From positions 1 through 56,114 of the forward strand of contig JBBIIC010000013.1 of assembly GCA_037446725.1 (NCBI GenBank): DNA of 56,114 bases. Direction: 5' to 3'. A model generated the notes under the pieces. That model was not told the DNA's origin, did no database searches, and saw only the letters and a list, made by a program, of their open reading frames with translations. The translations under genes were made by a program, and so were the position numbers. Positions 6,574 through 15,191 of the stretch are shown one piece after another. Source of the stretch: JBBIIC01 sp037446725. Lineage in GTDB: Bacteria; Actinomycetota; Coriobacteriia; Anaerosomatales; SLCP01. Every line of letters starts with the position of its first letter. Within the stretch, counting starts at the first letter, position 1.

Positions 6574-9249
6574 TCAGTCAGCAATCAACTCCGCATGGAC
6601 AAGCATCTTGCCGTCCTCGGCGTGATAGGCGCATGTCGAGAGCGTGAGCGTACGTCCGTCGGGATCCGGTCGGAAGCCTGGATCCAGGAACGAGTGGTCC
6701 GCCCAGAGGGAGATCTGATCGGAGTACGGCCGCTGCACCGGGAATGCGAATGCATCGTCGGAGCCATTGGCCCGCCGGGCTGAATAGACGAGCCACGTCC
6801 CACCGTTACCCGCGGCGTCGACGTACTGGATGAATGGATGCGCCGCCCAGAAGTCCGCGTCTCCGTAGGAAGCGAGAATGCCGAACATCGAGCCATCCCG
6901 CATGTTGTGGCCGTGGAGCAGCGTCACTCGCGAGTCATCGCCAACATAGCGCGGCGAGCGGTAGTCGGCGAAGATGGCGCCGCGCGCGTCGGCATCGCCA
7001 TCCGCCGCGTGTGTGAGGTAGGTGACGTTGTCGGTGGTCTGTACCACCGGCTCATGGAGGTCGGTGCCGGGAATCGAGAGGTAGCCGATCACGTTCGGGT
7101 TCGCGGCCTTCGCCTCGAGGAGCCGGGCGTAGAGTTCAGCGCTCGCGAGCAGGCCGTAGGTCTCGCGATCCTTAGCCGTGAGCCGCGCCCGGCCGTCATC
7201 GCCGGTGCGGACCTTGAGCCAGTCGCCGGAGACGGTCTGCCGGTACCAGTACGTGACCAGCAGCTTGCCGTCGATTAGTTCGGTATAGGGCGCGTAGTCG
7301 GCTGTCACATACGAGAAGCCGTCGATTTGCATCTTGTCGAGGCCTTCGGCCCGGACGCGCGGCATGTACTTGGTGCCAATCTCGGCGTTGTAGCCCCACG
7401 CCTTGGCGATCTCCGTGCCATCCCAGATGTTCCGGTACCGGAGCATCACCCCGCCGTGGTTCACCGGCAGGACCTCATCGGTGAGCTCAAGGGAGATGAC
7501 GGCCTCGTCCTCGCGAATCTCGAAGTAGTGACGCGCGGGATTGAGCGCGTGACCCACGGGCGCGGTCGTCTCGACCGCGTAGTAGCACCCGTACTCGAGC
7601 GGCTCGGATCGTGCGACGCCCTGGGCGTCAGTCGTCAGCGTCGCGGCCGACTCCGCCGGATCCTCCGCCGGATCGAACGGTGCGGCAAGCGGCGATGTAT
7701 CGCGCACGCGCCAGATCTCGTAGACCGCGCCCGGCAGAAGCCGTGCGTCTTGTCCGTCCGAGCGCTTCTCTATCCGGACCGTGCCACGGACGCGGGTGTC
7801 CGTGCGCAGGATCTCGAGCGTGACCGGCGTCATCCGGTCGATGGTGAACGCGTACGGGGCGGGATCGAGCACGTGTCCCAGCGGGGGGACGATCTCGACG
7901 AGTTCGTAGTCTCCGAACTGCAGGGGCTCGCTTTCAGCTGTGCCGTCGGCATCGGTCGTGAGTGTGGCCACGACGCTGCCCCCTGCTTCGCGGATCTCGT
8001 AGATCGCTCCCGCGAGAGGCTCGCTGTCCTCCCCTGCCTTGAGCACACGCACCGGCCGCAAGGCACGTTCGTTCGTGAGTTCGATCGTACTGGTGCCACC
8101 ATCGGGTACCGTGACTGAGTGCGGCGTCACGTCGAGCAGGTAGCCCTGCGGAGCGGTCTGCTCCCTGACCGTCCAGGTGCCAGGGGCAAGCCCGGTGAAT
8201 GTGAGATTCCCTGCGGCGTCCGTCGTGCCCGCAGCGACGACGGTGCTGTTCCAGAGAAGCTCGAAGACCGCGCCGTCCAGCGGTGCCCCATCGACCACAT
8301 CGGTCTTGGTGATCCGCAAAGCGCCGGAGCCGGACCCAACGGGAACTGCGGCCGAGGCCGAGACCTGGAAGCTTGAGGCCTGGGCAGACACCACCCGCTG
8401 ATATGACGTGTCACCAGGGGCGTAGTAGAAGATGTTCGCCGGGACGCGACTGTCGTAGGCGTAGAGCGTGAGCGCCACAGACTGGCCGATCCAGGCGGGC
8501 GTGCATGGCACGGACACCGTCAACACGTCGCCGGCATGACTCGTGTAGCCGGTAACGGTGACCCCGGTGGGCGCGGCGACCGTGTAGTAGCCGTTGAGGT
8601 CGTTGAACGCCACCGTCGTCTGGCCGACAAGCCGCGTGTAGTCCGCGTTCGGCCGGAGCGCAACGGCCGCGGCGCTTACGCTCCGGGCCGGCAGTACGCG
8701 GTTGCGCGCGCCGGTCACGAGGTCGATCGTCCAGCGGAACATCTGCTCGGATCCCGCGAGACCCGGCACCGGCCGCAAACGCGACCACGTCGCGGCGTCC
8801 TGCGTGTAGGTGCTCATGTCCATGAACACATATCCGACGCCGACTGCCTCGCGCATCCATGCGCGGATGGCGTTCGCGGTCGCATAGCGCGCCTGGGTCG
8901 CAGTGAGACCTGCCGGGGTCACGTACGGGTACCCCCGGTGAAGAATGGACTGCAAACCAACGTACGTGTTGAAGTTGTAGAGCGCGGCAGGGTCGAACAG
9001 GCCGTACGTCGAGTTGTTGACGGGGAAGTCCTTCGCCTGCTCGAGGCAGTAGGCGATCTCCCCGTCGACCGTGTGTGGCGGCGTCTGAAGATCGTGCCAT
9101 GAGCCCGAGTAGTAGGCGTCGTAGTACGAAGTCCCCGCGCCGCCCGTCGACACGGTAGCCGCCGAAGCCGCGCTGGGCAGCCCGACCGCCGACCCGCAGA
9201 GCAGCACGAGCACCAGGAGTGCGCGTGAGGTGAACTGGCGTGTGGTCAT
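6574..9249 (-). CDS. Secreted thioester-domain adhesin with Cna-B/SpaA repeats, MucBP-like module and C-terminal class B sortase
   Basis: An 891-residue modular protein. A signal peptide occupies about residues 1-30. A thioester (TQXA) domain follows: YCLE with Cys68, and TATQARYATANAIRAW with Gln119, the pair that forms the internal Cys-Gln thioester in Gram-positive adhesins. Three Cna-B/SpaA-type domains lie at about 308-395, 397-482 and 489-592. A MucBP-like module lies at about 600-672. A class B sortase domain covers about 715-891 and includes IPGTDLHEPVVQ, LLHGHNMRDGSMFG (His781) and LTLSTC (Cys873). The residue aligned with the catalytic Arg is Lys881. I see no LPXTG-type sorting signal or C-terminal membrane anchor. 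It is the last gene of a surface-protein run, 3 bases after the CAP-like gene. The fusion makes a self-anchoring or pilus-like adhesin plausible, but that is inference. Confidence 0.88.
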   Translation of the reverse strand: MTTRQFTSRALLVLVLLCGSAVGLPSAASAATVSTGGAGTSYYDAYYSGSWHDLQTPPHTVDGEIAYCLEQAKDFPVNNSTYGLFDPAALYNFNTYVGLQSILHRGYPYVTPAGLTATQARYATANAIRAWMREAVGVGYVFMDMSTYTQDAATWSRLRPVPGLAGSEQMFRWTIDLVTGARNRVLPARSVSAAAVALRPNADYTRLVGQTTVAFNDLNGYYTVAAPTGVTVTGYTSHAGDVLTVSVPCTPAWIGQSVALTLYAYDSRVPANIFYYAPGDTSYQRVVSAQASSFQVSASAAVPVGSGSGALRITKTDVVDGAPLDGAVFELLWNSTVVAAGTTDAAGNLTFTGLAPGTWTVREQTAPQGYLLDVTPHSVTVPDGGTSTIELTNERALRPVRVLKAGEDSEPLAGAIYEIREAGGSVVATLTTDADGTAESEPLQFGDYELVEIVPPLGHVLDPAPYAFTIDRMTPVTLEILRTDTRVRGTVRIEKRSDGQDARLLPGAVYEIWRVRDTSPLAAPFDPAEDPAESAATLTTDAQGVARSEPLEYGCYYAVETTAPVGHALNPARHYFEIREDEAVISLELTDEVLPVNHGGVMLRYRNIWDGTEIAKAWGYNAEIGTKYMPRVRAEGLDKMQIDGFSYVTADYAPYTELIDGKLLVTYWYRQTVSGDWLKVRTGDDGRARLTAKDRETYGLLASAELYARLLEAKAANPNVIGYLSIPGTDLHEPVVQTTDNVTYLTHAADGDADARGAIFADYRSPRYVGDDSRVTLLHGHNMRDGSMFGILASYGDADFWAAHPFIQYVDAAGNGGTWLVYSARRANGSDDAFAFPVQRPYSDQISLWADHSFLDPGFRPDPDGRTLTLSTCAYHAEDGKMLVHAELIAD

Positions 9250-9252
9250 GTG

Positions 9253-9972
9253 CTACTCGCCGCCCTGCGCAACAGCCCAGAGCGTGCCGTTGTAGAGAAC
9301 GAGCCCCACACCGAGGCGTGAGCACGAACCGAGTTGCGGACAGTGACCGTAGAGAGCACCGGCCACGCCGCCCCCACCCCCGCCGACCGCTGTCATCCCA
9401 TCACCGAAACTAGCGCAGCTCTCGGGCGCGTAGCTCGAGTGGGATAGCGCCCCGGCGAGCGCCATGCGCTTCGCCTGGGCGATGCACTGACTTTGGAGCG
9501 TGCTGTCATAGGTCGCCGACGGGTTGATGTAGCTCGCGATTGACGCGCCGTAACCGCCGATCACCTCGGGTGCTGCAGGAGCGGGAGGTGCGGGTGGGGG
9601 CGTAGGCGCTGGGGCCGGAGCAGGTGCTGGGACCGGCCCGGGCTTGCTCGCACTCGGCACGGTGGTCTTACCGGTGCTCGGAGCAGCGGATGCGGCGCCT
9701 GCAGCGGCTCTCCCCTGCTCCGCGACGGCTAGATCGGCGGGGGCCACGGCGGTCGCGGTGGCTTCGGTCGTGACGGCCGGTGCCGCCGTCACGCCATCGG
9801 GCCACTCGTTCCAGTAGACCACGGGACTCCACGGCCCGGTCGTCTCGACCGACCCGTCTGCCGAAGACGCCTCGGGTGCGGTGCTGGAAGCGGTCAAGGC
9901 GGCACCCACGACGGCTGCGGAGCAGACCGCCGCGGTGAGAAGAAGACTGATCAGAACCGGGTGCTTACGCAT
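9253..9972 (-). CDS. Secreted Ala/Pro-rich protein with degenerate CAP/SCP-like C-terminal domain
   Basis: I chose ATG 9972 (MRKHPVLISLLL), giving 239 residues. It overlaps the upstream gene's stop by 8 bases, which suggests translational coupling; a longer reading without a signal peptide is less likely. Residues 1-30 form a signal peptide or membrane anchor. A low-complexity Ala/Thr/Pro linker follows, with alternating Pro-Ala near 115-140. The last ~95 residues contain CIAQAKRMALAGALSHSS, a Gly-rich loop and RLGVGLVLYNGTLWAVAQ, the core pattern of CAP/SCP (PR-1-like) domains in shortened form. It has four to five Cys, which may form disulfides outside the cell. The function is unknown; the family assignment is tentative. 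Confidence 0.6.
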   Translation of the reverse strand: MRKHPVLISLLLTAAVCSAAVVGAALTASSTAPEASSADGSVETTGPWSPVVYWNEWPDGVTAAPAVTTEATATAVAPADLAVAEQGRAAAGAASAAPSTGKTTVPSASKPGPVPAPAPAPAPTPPPAPPAPAAPEVIGGYGASIASYINPSATYDSTLQSQCIAQAKRMALAGALSHSSYAPESCASFGDGMTAVGGGGGGVAGALYGHCPQLGSCSRLGVGLVLYNGTLWAVAQGGE

Positions 9973-10882
9973 CTTCGCCCTCCATCTCGGCATCACCGGG
10001 CAAGCTGGTGTCGTCATCGTCCAGCACCCGACGGCGTCTCCGCCGCCAGTAGACGATCGCTCCGAGGGCCGTCGTCGCGGCAACGCCGCCAGCCACAATC
10101 CACGGCACGAGTGACGTGGGGTCATCTACAACCGTCTCAACCACTTCGGCGGTTGCCGTCTTCACGACTTCCGTCGGTGTCGGAGCGCGGTAGGTGGCGA
10201 TCCCGTCGTGGACGAGCACGTCCGGCAGGGCCACGTCCCCGCCGTAGACCGCCCGCTGTACCTCCGCAAGCCGCTCCACGGTGTAGTTCGCCTCGCGGAT
10301 GGTCTTGTCCCCATCGCTGTGCGCTGGCTCCGTCCATGAGGCCTCTACCAGCCGGTAGACCGCAGGGTCGTAGTGCAGCGCCTTGAGGAGCGCCTGCGAG
10401 ACCTCAGCGCCCGAGATCTGTGGAGTTGGTGCGTCGAAACGGGCCAGCGCCCCCGGCGCGAGCTCGTAGGCCGCCGTGTCGTAGCTCGTGTGAACGAAGA
10501 CCTCGATCTCCCGACCGCGTGTCGACGCGCCTGCGCTCACTAACCTCTCGAAGCGGAGCGACGCGTCGACCGTGGCCCCCGTCACCCTGTCGTGGTAGAG
10601 CGCGGCGAGCGTGGCCGGCGGCTCCACCTGACCCACCTGCGCGCCGAAGTCGTACTCGACCTCGTGCCAGACGCTCCGGTCGCGTTCGACACGCTCGGTC
10701 CACTCGATCGTGTCGAGCACATAGACCGTGCCGCTCTCCTCGACCGACGGAGCGAACAGCGCATCGTCGGGCTCTGCTACACCGATGACCTCGCGGGTCA
10801 CCAGCCCACCCGCGCCGAACGCAGGCGCGCAGAAAATCAGCGCCGCGACCATTGTGGCGACTCCTGCGCGAATGAACCGCAA
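9965..10882 (-). CDS. Secreted surface protein with C-terminal membrane anchor, unknown function
   Basis: The best start is TTG 10882 (LRFIRAGVATMVAAL), preceded by GGGAGGG at proper distance. An in-frame start further upstream to 10933 would put hydrophilic residues before the signal peptide. The protein of about 305 residues has an N-terminal signal peptide, a large extracytoplasmic domain with no recognised motif, a transmembrane helix near the end (VPWIVAGGVAATTALGAIVYW) and a basic stop-transfer run of six Arg. No LPXTG motif precedes the helix. It is cotranscribed with the CAP-like and sortase-adhesin genes, so it probably belongs to the same surface structure. Confidence 0.6.
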   Translation of the reverse strand: MRFIRAGVATMVAALIFCAPAFGAGGLVTREVIGVAEPDDALFAPSVEESGTVYVLDTIEWTERVERDRSVWHEVEYDFGAQVGQVEPPATLAALYHDRVTGATVDASLRFERLVSAGASTRGREIEVFVHTSYDTAAYELAPGALARFDAPTPQISGAEVSQALLKALHYDPAVYRLVEASWTEPAHSDGDKTIREANYTVERLAEVQRAVYGGDVALPDVLVHDGIATYRAPTPTEVVKTATAEVVETVVDDPTSLVPWIVAGGVAATTALGAIVYWRRRRRRVLDDDDTSLPGDAEMEGEDA

Positions 10883-10990
10883 TGAGATCCCTCCCTGAGC
10901 TCGCCCGCCGTTCGGAACGGAATCGTACGTCAACGCTCTGACCGTCTCTGACTTTGTGCTCAGCAGCCGCTTTCAAGCCCGTCCGGTGCC

Positions 10991-11305
10991 CTACTTGAGG
11001 GGCAGGATCGACCGCACCGCGTCTATCAGCGAGTCGAGCTCCTGGGGGTGACGAAGAAGCCAGGTAAGCGCGAGCGAGACTGCGAGCGCACCAAGGATCG
11101 ACAGGACCCAGCCGCCAGCCGTCTCAAGGGCCCGCGCGAGAGGCGTGGCGGCTCTGCGCTTGCGCGCGCGATCGCGCTCGATCGCCTCGGCAACCTTGCG
11201 CGCCTTGAGTCTCTCGGCTCGCTCCGCTTCGGCGGCGCGTGCCGCGCTGGCATCTCCCTCACGGCGCTGCGCGAGCAGACGCGGGCGACGGGTGGGAAGC
11301 ATCAT
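10991..11305 (-). CDS. Small single-pass membrane protein
   Basis: A 104-residue protein with a highly charged Arg/Ala/Glu-rich N-terminal half, predicted helical and possibly coiled coil. One transmembrane segment follows at about residues 66-86 (VLSILGALAVSLALTWLL) with a short tail. Its ATG overlaps the stop of the upstream MinD/ParA-like gene (TAATG), so the two are translationally coupled. No family is recognised. The coupling suggests it may anchor the ATPase-like protein to the membrane; this is inference. Confidence 0.6.
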   Translation of the reverse strand: MMLPTRRPRLLAQRREGDASAARAAEAERAERLKARKVAEAIERDRARKRRAATPLARALETAGGWVLSILGALAVSLALTWLLRHPQELDSLIDAVRSILPLK

Positions 11306-12393
11306 TAGGCCTCCCCCACGATCGCGGAGACGATCCCGGCTAGGTCGGATCGCGCCGTCCCGTCCTTCCAGTCACTCGGGAAGGCGATGCGTACGCATGA
11401 CAAGCCCGCCAGATCCTCGACGCACATCGCGAAATCGTCCTCGGTCGCGAGCGTCACGCAGTAGGTGAAGCCGGCGATCACATCCTCAGGCTCGCTACTG
11501 ACGATCGCGCTTATCGGGCCGAGCTCCCACTCGCATCCGCCGAACACCAGGCAACGCACGGCGCCGAGCTTGAACACGCCTGCGGAGTCCTCGTAGACGC
11601 CGGTATCCCACACCACGACTTCGGCGTCGGCCAGATCGCCCGGCGTAACGTCGGTCGCCAGCGTCAGGCCATCGAAGTCGGTACGCTGCCCTCGGCCAAG
11701 TCCGGTGAAGTCGAGTTCGTAGGTGTCGCCGAGCGCCGCCAGCGTGACCGTTGGAACGATCACCGCAGCTCGCAGTCCTTGGGCTTGGAGTACGCGACCC
11801 AGAGACAGCGCAAGGTGCGTCGCACCTACGCGGTGCTGCGCTCCGGCCACCGTCACGATCGGAGTCCCAACCCACTTCACGCGCTCGACCTCCACGACGC
11901 GCTCGACCACGTGCGCCTTGGTCGAAGCCGCGGGCCACGCAAAGCCACTCCTGGATGGAGTCGGCGCGTCCTCGCCCCGCCAACGCATCGCGTCGGCGTA
12001 GCTGCTCTCGGTCGAGAGCACCATCGCCAGCGTTCTCGCGAGCTCGTCGGGTGATGCAGCGACGATGTCTCTCACGCCATCGTTGAGCGCTGACACCACG
12101 AGCGACTCGCCGGGGCGCGTGAACTCATCGACCACGAGAAGGATCCGCACGGCGTCGCCGCGCACTAGCCGGATGGCCGCGATCGTTGATCGCACTGCGG
12201 CTTCTGACGGGCTGCTTGCCGCATCCAGCACTACAACGCTTACCCCGGCGTTTGCCGCGGTTCCGCCCGCGTCCTTCAGCGTGCCCACATCGGCGATGGT
12301 TGTCCCGGCGAGCACTACGCCAGCTTCGAGTGCGCCGGTCGTGAGCGCCCCGACCCGGCGCTCGTCGCAGGTGATTATCCATGCTTCGGCCAT
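11305..12393 (-). CDS. MinD/ParA-like (CpaE/TadZ-like) protein with degenerate P-loop
   Basis: The start is ATG 12393 (MAEAWIITCDERR), giving 362 residues; the longer open frame upstream runs over parB. Residues about 1-130 look like an atypical receiver-type alpha/beta domain (ILLVVDEFTR, LNDGVRDIVAASPDEL). From about residue 178 a deviant ParA/MinD fold begins: VTVAGAQHRVGATHLALSLG, where the Walker A Lys is replaced by Ala191 and the next Ser/Thr pair is Thr-His. VVVWDTG near 290 would be the Walker B equivalent. This layout recalls CpaE/TadZ proteins, which place pilus or surface machinery. It follows parB by 4 bases and overlaps the small membrane protein gene. ATP hydrolysis seems unlikely. 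Confidence 0.65.
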   Translation of the reverse strand: MAEAWIITCDERRVGALTTGALEAGVVLAGTTIADVGTLKDAGGTAANAGVSVVVLDAASSPSEAAVRSTIAAIRLVRGDAVRILLVVDEFTRPGESLVVSALNDGVRDIVAASPDELARTLAMVLSTESSYADAMRWRGEDAPTPSRSGFAWPAASTKAHVVERVVEVERVKWVGTPIVTVAGAQHRVGATHLALSLGRVLQAQGLRAAVIVPTVTLAALGDTYELDFTGLGRGQRTDFDGLTLATDVTPGDLADAEVVVWDTGVYEDSAGVFKLGAVRCLVFGGCEWELGPISAIVSSEPEDVIAGFTYCVTLATEDDFAMCVEDLAGLSCVRIAFPSDWKDGTARSDLAGIVSAIVGEA

Positions 12394-12397
12394 GGTG

Positions 12398-13351
12398 CTA
12401 GACCCCTCTCTTGGCGGTGATGGCATCCAGGCGTTCAACAACCGCGGCGACGCGACCGATGAACGAATCGAGCTCATCCGGCGTGGCGGCATCGAAACGC
12501 AGCAGCTTGCTGGTGGCACGCTCGAGCGCGCTGACCAGAATCCCCGCATCGGGAACCTTGGGCGCCGGCGGCTCCTTGGCCGTTGCGGACTCCGTCAACG
12601 CGGCGACCTGCGCGCCGCTCAGCGCGCCGTCCTCACCCGCCTCGATCTGTGCCAACACGCGTTCTTGGACATCGATGGGCTGCTGCGCGAGCTCGCGTGC
12701 CGTCGTGAACGTGATACGGCGCTCGTCGAGCAATGCGCGAAGACCGTCGATGAGCTTGCTCAGCGAACGGTAATAGGCGACGGTGCGTGGCGCGAGGTTC
12801 ACGAGCTCGGCGATCTTGCCGTCGGTGGTCGTCCCCGCCTCAAGGCGCCCCGCCTCGCGAAGCTCAGCGACAAGACTCTGAGCAAAGGTAATCGTGTGAA
12901 TGCGCTCCAGTGTGGAGAGATCACGCTGCCGAACGTTGGTTGTGAGCATGAGGACGCCGGAGTCCAAGTCATCGGATGGCACGAGGTGACAGGCCACTTG
13001 CCCGAAGCGCGCGCCATGTCCCTGCTCGACGAGCAGCGAGAGCGCCGCATGGCGGCGATGACCGGCAACGATCATGTACTCGTCCTCGAACTCGGGATGA
13101 GGACGCACGACGGGGTAGTGGGCCAGTCCGTTGGCTTCGATGTCGCGCGCTAGATCCTCGATGCCTCCGAGCTCGAACACTTCGTTGTTGCGCGGGTCCG
13201 GGTGCAGCTGGTCCAACGGCACGGTCACCGACCTGTCCGTCTTCTGGCCGAGCAGAGTGGTTGGCCGGGCAGCGCGTGCGGCCACGGCCGCCACGCGATC
13301 CCTGATCACGTCGTTCTGCTTCGCGCCGCGCTCGATCCTCGGTCGCCCCAT
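12398..13351 (-). CDS. parB: ParB-family partition protein
   Basis: A 317-residue ParB/Spo0J-type protein. The N-terminal nuclease/CTPase-like fold shows VTVPLDQLHPDPRNNEVF near residues 42-59 and the box II motif AGHRRHAAL near 95-103. A helix-turn-helix region follows around 175-200 (DGKIAELVNLAPRTVAYYRSL). The C-terminal part is helical and probably mediates dimerisation. It starts 2 bases after parA. ParB binds parS and is segregated by ParA; I found no clear parS consensus here. Its position beside a broken integrase suggests it came with a plasmid or integrative element rather than being the chromosomal copy. Confidence 0.9.
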   Translation of the reverse strand: MGRPRIERGAKQNDVIRDRVAAVAARAARPTTLLGQKTDRSVTVPLDQLHPDPRNNEVFELGGIEDLARDIEANGLAHYPVVRPHPEFEDEYMIVAGHRRHAALSLLVEQGHGARFGQVACHLVPSDDLDSGVLMLTTNVRQRDLSTLERIHTITFAQSLVAELREAGRLEAGTTTDGKIAELVNLAPRTVAYYRSLSKLIDGLRALLDERRITFTTARELAQQPIDVQERVLAQIEAGEDGALSGAQVAALTESATAKEPPAPKVPDAGILVSALERATSKLLRFDAATPDELDSFIGRVAAVVERLDAITAKRGV

Positions 13352-13353
13352 GC

Positions 13354-14154
13354 CTAACCCTCCTGCCTGATCAGGTGCTCGACGAGTTCGGCGTAGTCGG
13401 CGGCACCGTGGCTCTTCGGCGCGTAGGACAGCACGCTTCGACCCTCGGCATGGGCCTCACCCACAGCCACGTTCTTGCGGATTGCGAGCGGGTAGAGCAG
13501 TCCGGGGAACTGCTCCTCAACGGCAGACGCAATGCTGCGGTGCAGACCGGTACCGCTTTCGTACTGGGTGAGCAGGATTCCGGAGATCGCCAGATCCTCA
13601 TTGACGCCCGCGTCGATGGTCTCGGCGATGACGGAACCAAGCATCCCGAGGCCACTTACGGCGAAGAGCCCGGGGGTGACCGGCACGATGACCTCGCTGG
13701 CATAGGCCAGCGCGTTGGCCGTCATGATGCCGAGAGAGGGTGGGCAGTCCAGGATGATGTAGTCGTAGTCGTCCTGCACCCCCGGGGCGCGAGTGTTTGT
13801 CGCGGGATCGCGGCGGCCCTTCAGAGCTCGAGAGAGGAGGAAGTCGCGCCCGGGCCGACCACCGAGATCGTAGTCCGCGCGCGACAGCATCTCGGAAGCC
13901 GGCAGCAGGTCGAACTCCGCTCCCAGCACAACGGCCTCGTGGGCAGGCATAGTGCCCGCCAGCACGTCCCACAGACTGCGCGCGGGTGGCGTGCCAAGCA
14001 CACCCGTGGTCAGGTGACACTGTCCGTCGAGATCCACGACGAGCACGTCTCGTCCCTTGGCGGTGAGCCCTGCCGCGACGTTCCATGCGGTCGTCGTCTT
14101 TCCGACGCCGCCCTTCTGCGAGGCGATGGCGATCCGCCTGGTCGTTCTCTGCAT
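13354..14154 (-). CDS. parA: ParA-family partition ATPase
   Basis: I chose ATG 14154 (MQRTTRRIAIASQ), which follows AGGGGG by 6 bases; upstream ATGs to 14172 have no better ribosome site. The 266-residue protein has the deviant Walker A KGGVGKTT near residues 15-22, VLVVDLDGQ near 38 and the Walker B-like YIILDCPPSLG near 130. It is a standard ParA ATPase that forms a partition system with ParB downstream. It is the first gene of the run that continues through the degenerate MinD-like gene to the surface proteins, and the integrase remnant lies divergently beside it. Confidence 0.93.
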   Translation of the reverse strand: MQRTTRRIAIASQKGGVGKTTTAWNVAAGLTAKGRDVLVVDLDGQCHLTTGVLGTPPARSLWDVLAGTMPAHEAVVLGAEFDLLPASEMLSRADYDLGGRPGRDFLLSRALKGRRDPATNTRAPGVQDDYDYIILDCPPSLGIMTANALAYASEVIVPVTPGLFAVSGLGMLGSVIAETIDAGVNEDLAISGILLTQYESGTGLHRSIASAVEEQFPGLLYPLAIRKNVAVGEAHAEGRSVLSYAPKSHGAADYAELVEHLIRQEG

Positions 14155-14243
14155 TCGTTTCCCCCTCATCAATCAGCTGGCAGCGCCCAACCGAGCGTAC
14201 CGAGCAGCCATTGGCAGTACCTTTCCGGGAATGTTCTTAGGCT

Positions 14244-15191
14244 GTGCGGCTGGACAAGATCGCGTTCAACCCGGCCGACACCGAGCGCGGTACGCGATCA
14301 ACGAAGGGCGGTCTGATGATCTCATCGGTGCAGAGCTGCTCGTGAAGCCGTACGACTCGCTCGTCGAGCCTGGTAAGCCGGTGCCCAAGTACATGGTCTG
14401 GACTCGCACGGCGTCCGCGCAACGCGACCTGGGACTGGCTGCGTCGCAGACGTCCAACGCCGAGTTCGAGCCGGCCGTGCCACTCATGAGGGCCAGCGAC
14501 TCGACTGCATCTACCCGTGTTGCTCGCTGTCACGACCGGGATGCGCCGCGGCGAGATCCTGGCGCTTTCGTGGGATGACATCGACCTCGTGCGTGGCACA
14601 ATTTCGGTCGTTCGGGCGTGGGATGAGGGGTCCAAAGGCTACGAACTCAAGGGTCCTAAGAGCGAGCGATCGCGCCGAACCATAGAAATGCCCGCGCTAC
14701 TGGTGAGTGCGTTGGCGCTCGCGAAAGATGAACACGAGGATCGCCGGGCGCGTCGAGAACTCGCCGGCGAGGGCTACCATCTGGAGTACGGCCCGCTGGT
14801 GTTCTCTGAAGAGGATGGCGAGCCGTGGTGGCCGTCGCGTTTTGAGTGGGCCTGGCAGGAGTTCAGGAAGTCCTCGCGAGTGGCTCCGCGATTCCATGAC
14901 CTGCGGCACACCGCGCTGTCGCTCATGCTCAGGCAGGGCAACGGCCCGAAGGTCGTCCAAGAGATCGCCGGCCACCATTCGTCGGCATACACGATGGACA
15001 CCTACTGCTGGTCCGATCGCGCCACGATGAGAGCCGCAGCAGACAGTATCGGCGACCTCTTCAGCGGCGCTTTGGGCGCAGTGGAGAAGAAATCGGGCGA
15101 CAAATCGGGCGACAAATCAGAGGCCGCACCCCCTCTGACCTGCGAAAAGTTGGTGCCCCCAAGGGAATTCGAATCCCTGTTGCCGCCTTGA
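14244..15191 (+). pseudogene. int: Decayed phage-type tyrosine integrase ending inside tRNA-Glu
   Basis: Two in-frame pieces of a tyrosine recombinase are visible. At 14244-14288 the end of the core-binding domain reads VRLDKIAFNPADTER and then runs into a stop at 14343-14345. From 14490 the catalytic domain resumes: HLPVLLAVTTGMRRGEIL (catalytic Arg), FHDLRHTALSLMLRQG (His-x-x-Arg), EIAGHHSS (third His) and TMDTYCW (Tyr nucleophile). The N-terminal half is absent and about 145 bases between the pieces do not read as integrase. The last residues (KLVPPREFESLLPP) are coded by the antisense of tRNA-Glu, the classic sign of an element inserted at a tRNA. The catalytic domain residues remain, but the gene cannot make a full enzyme. 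Confidence 0.8.
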
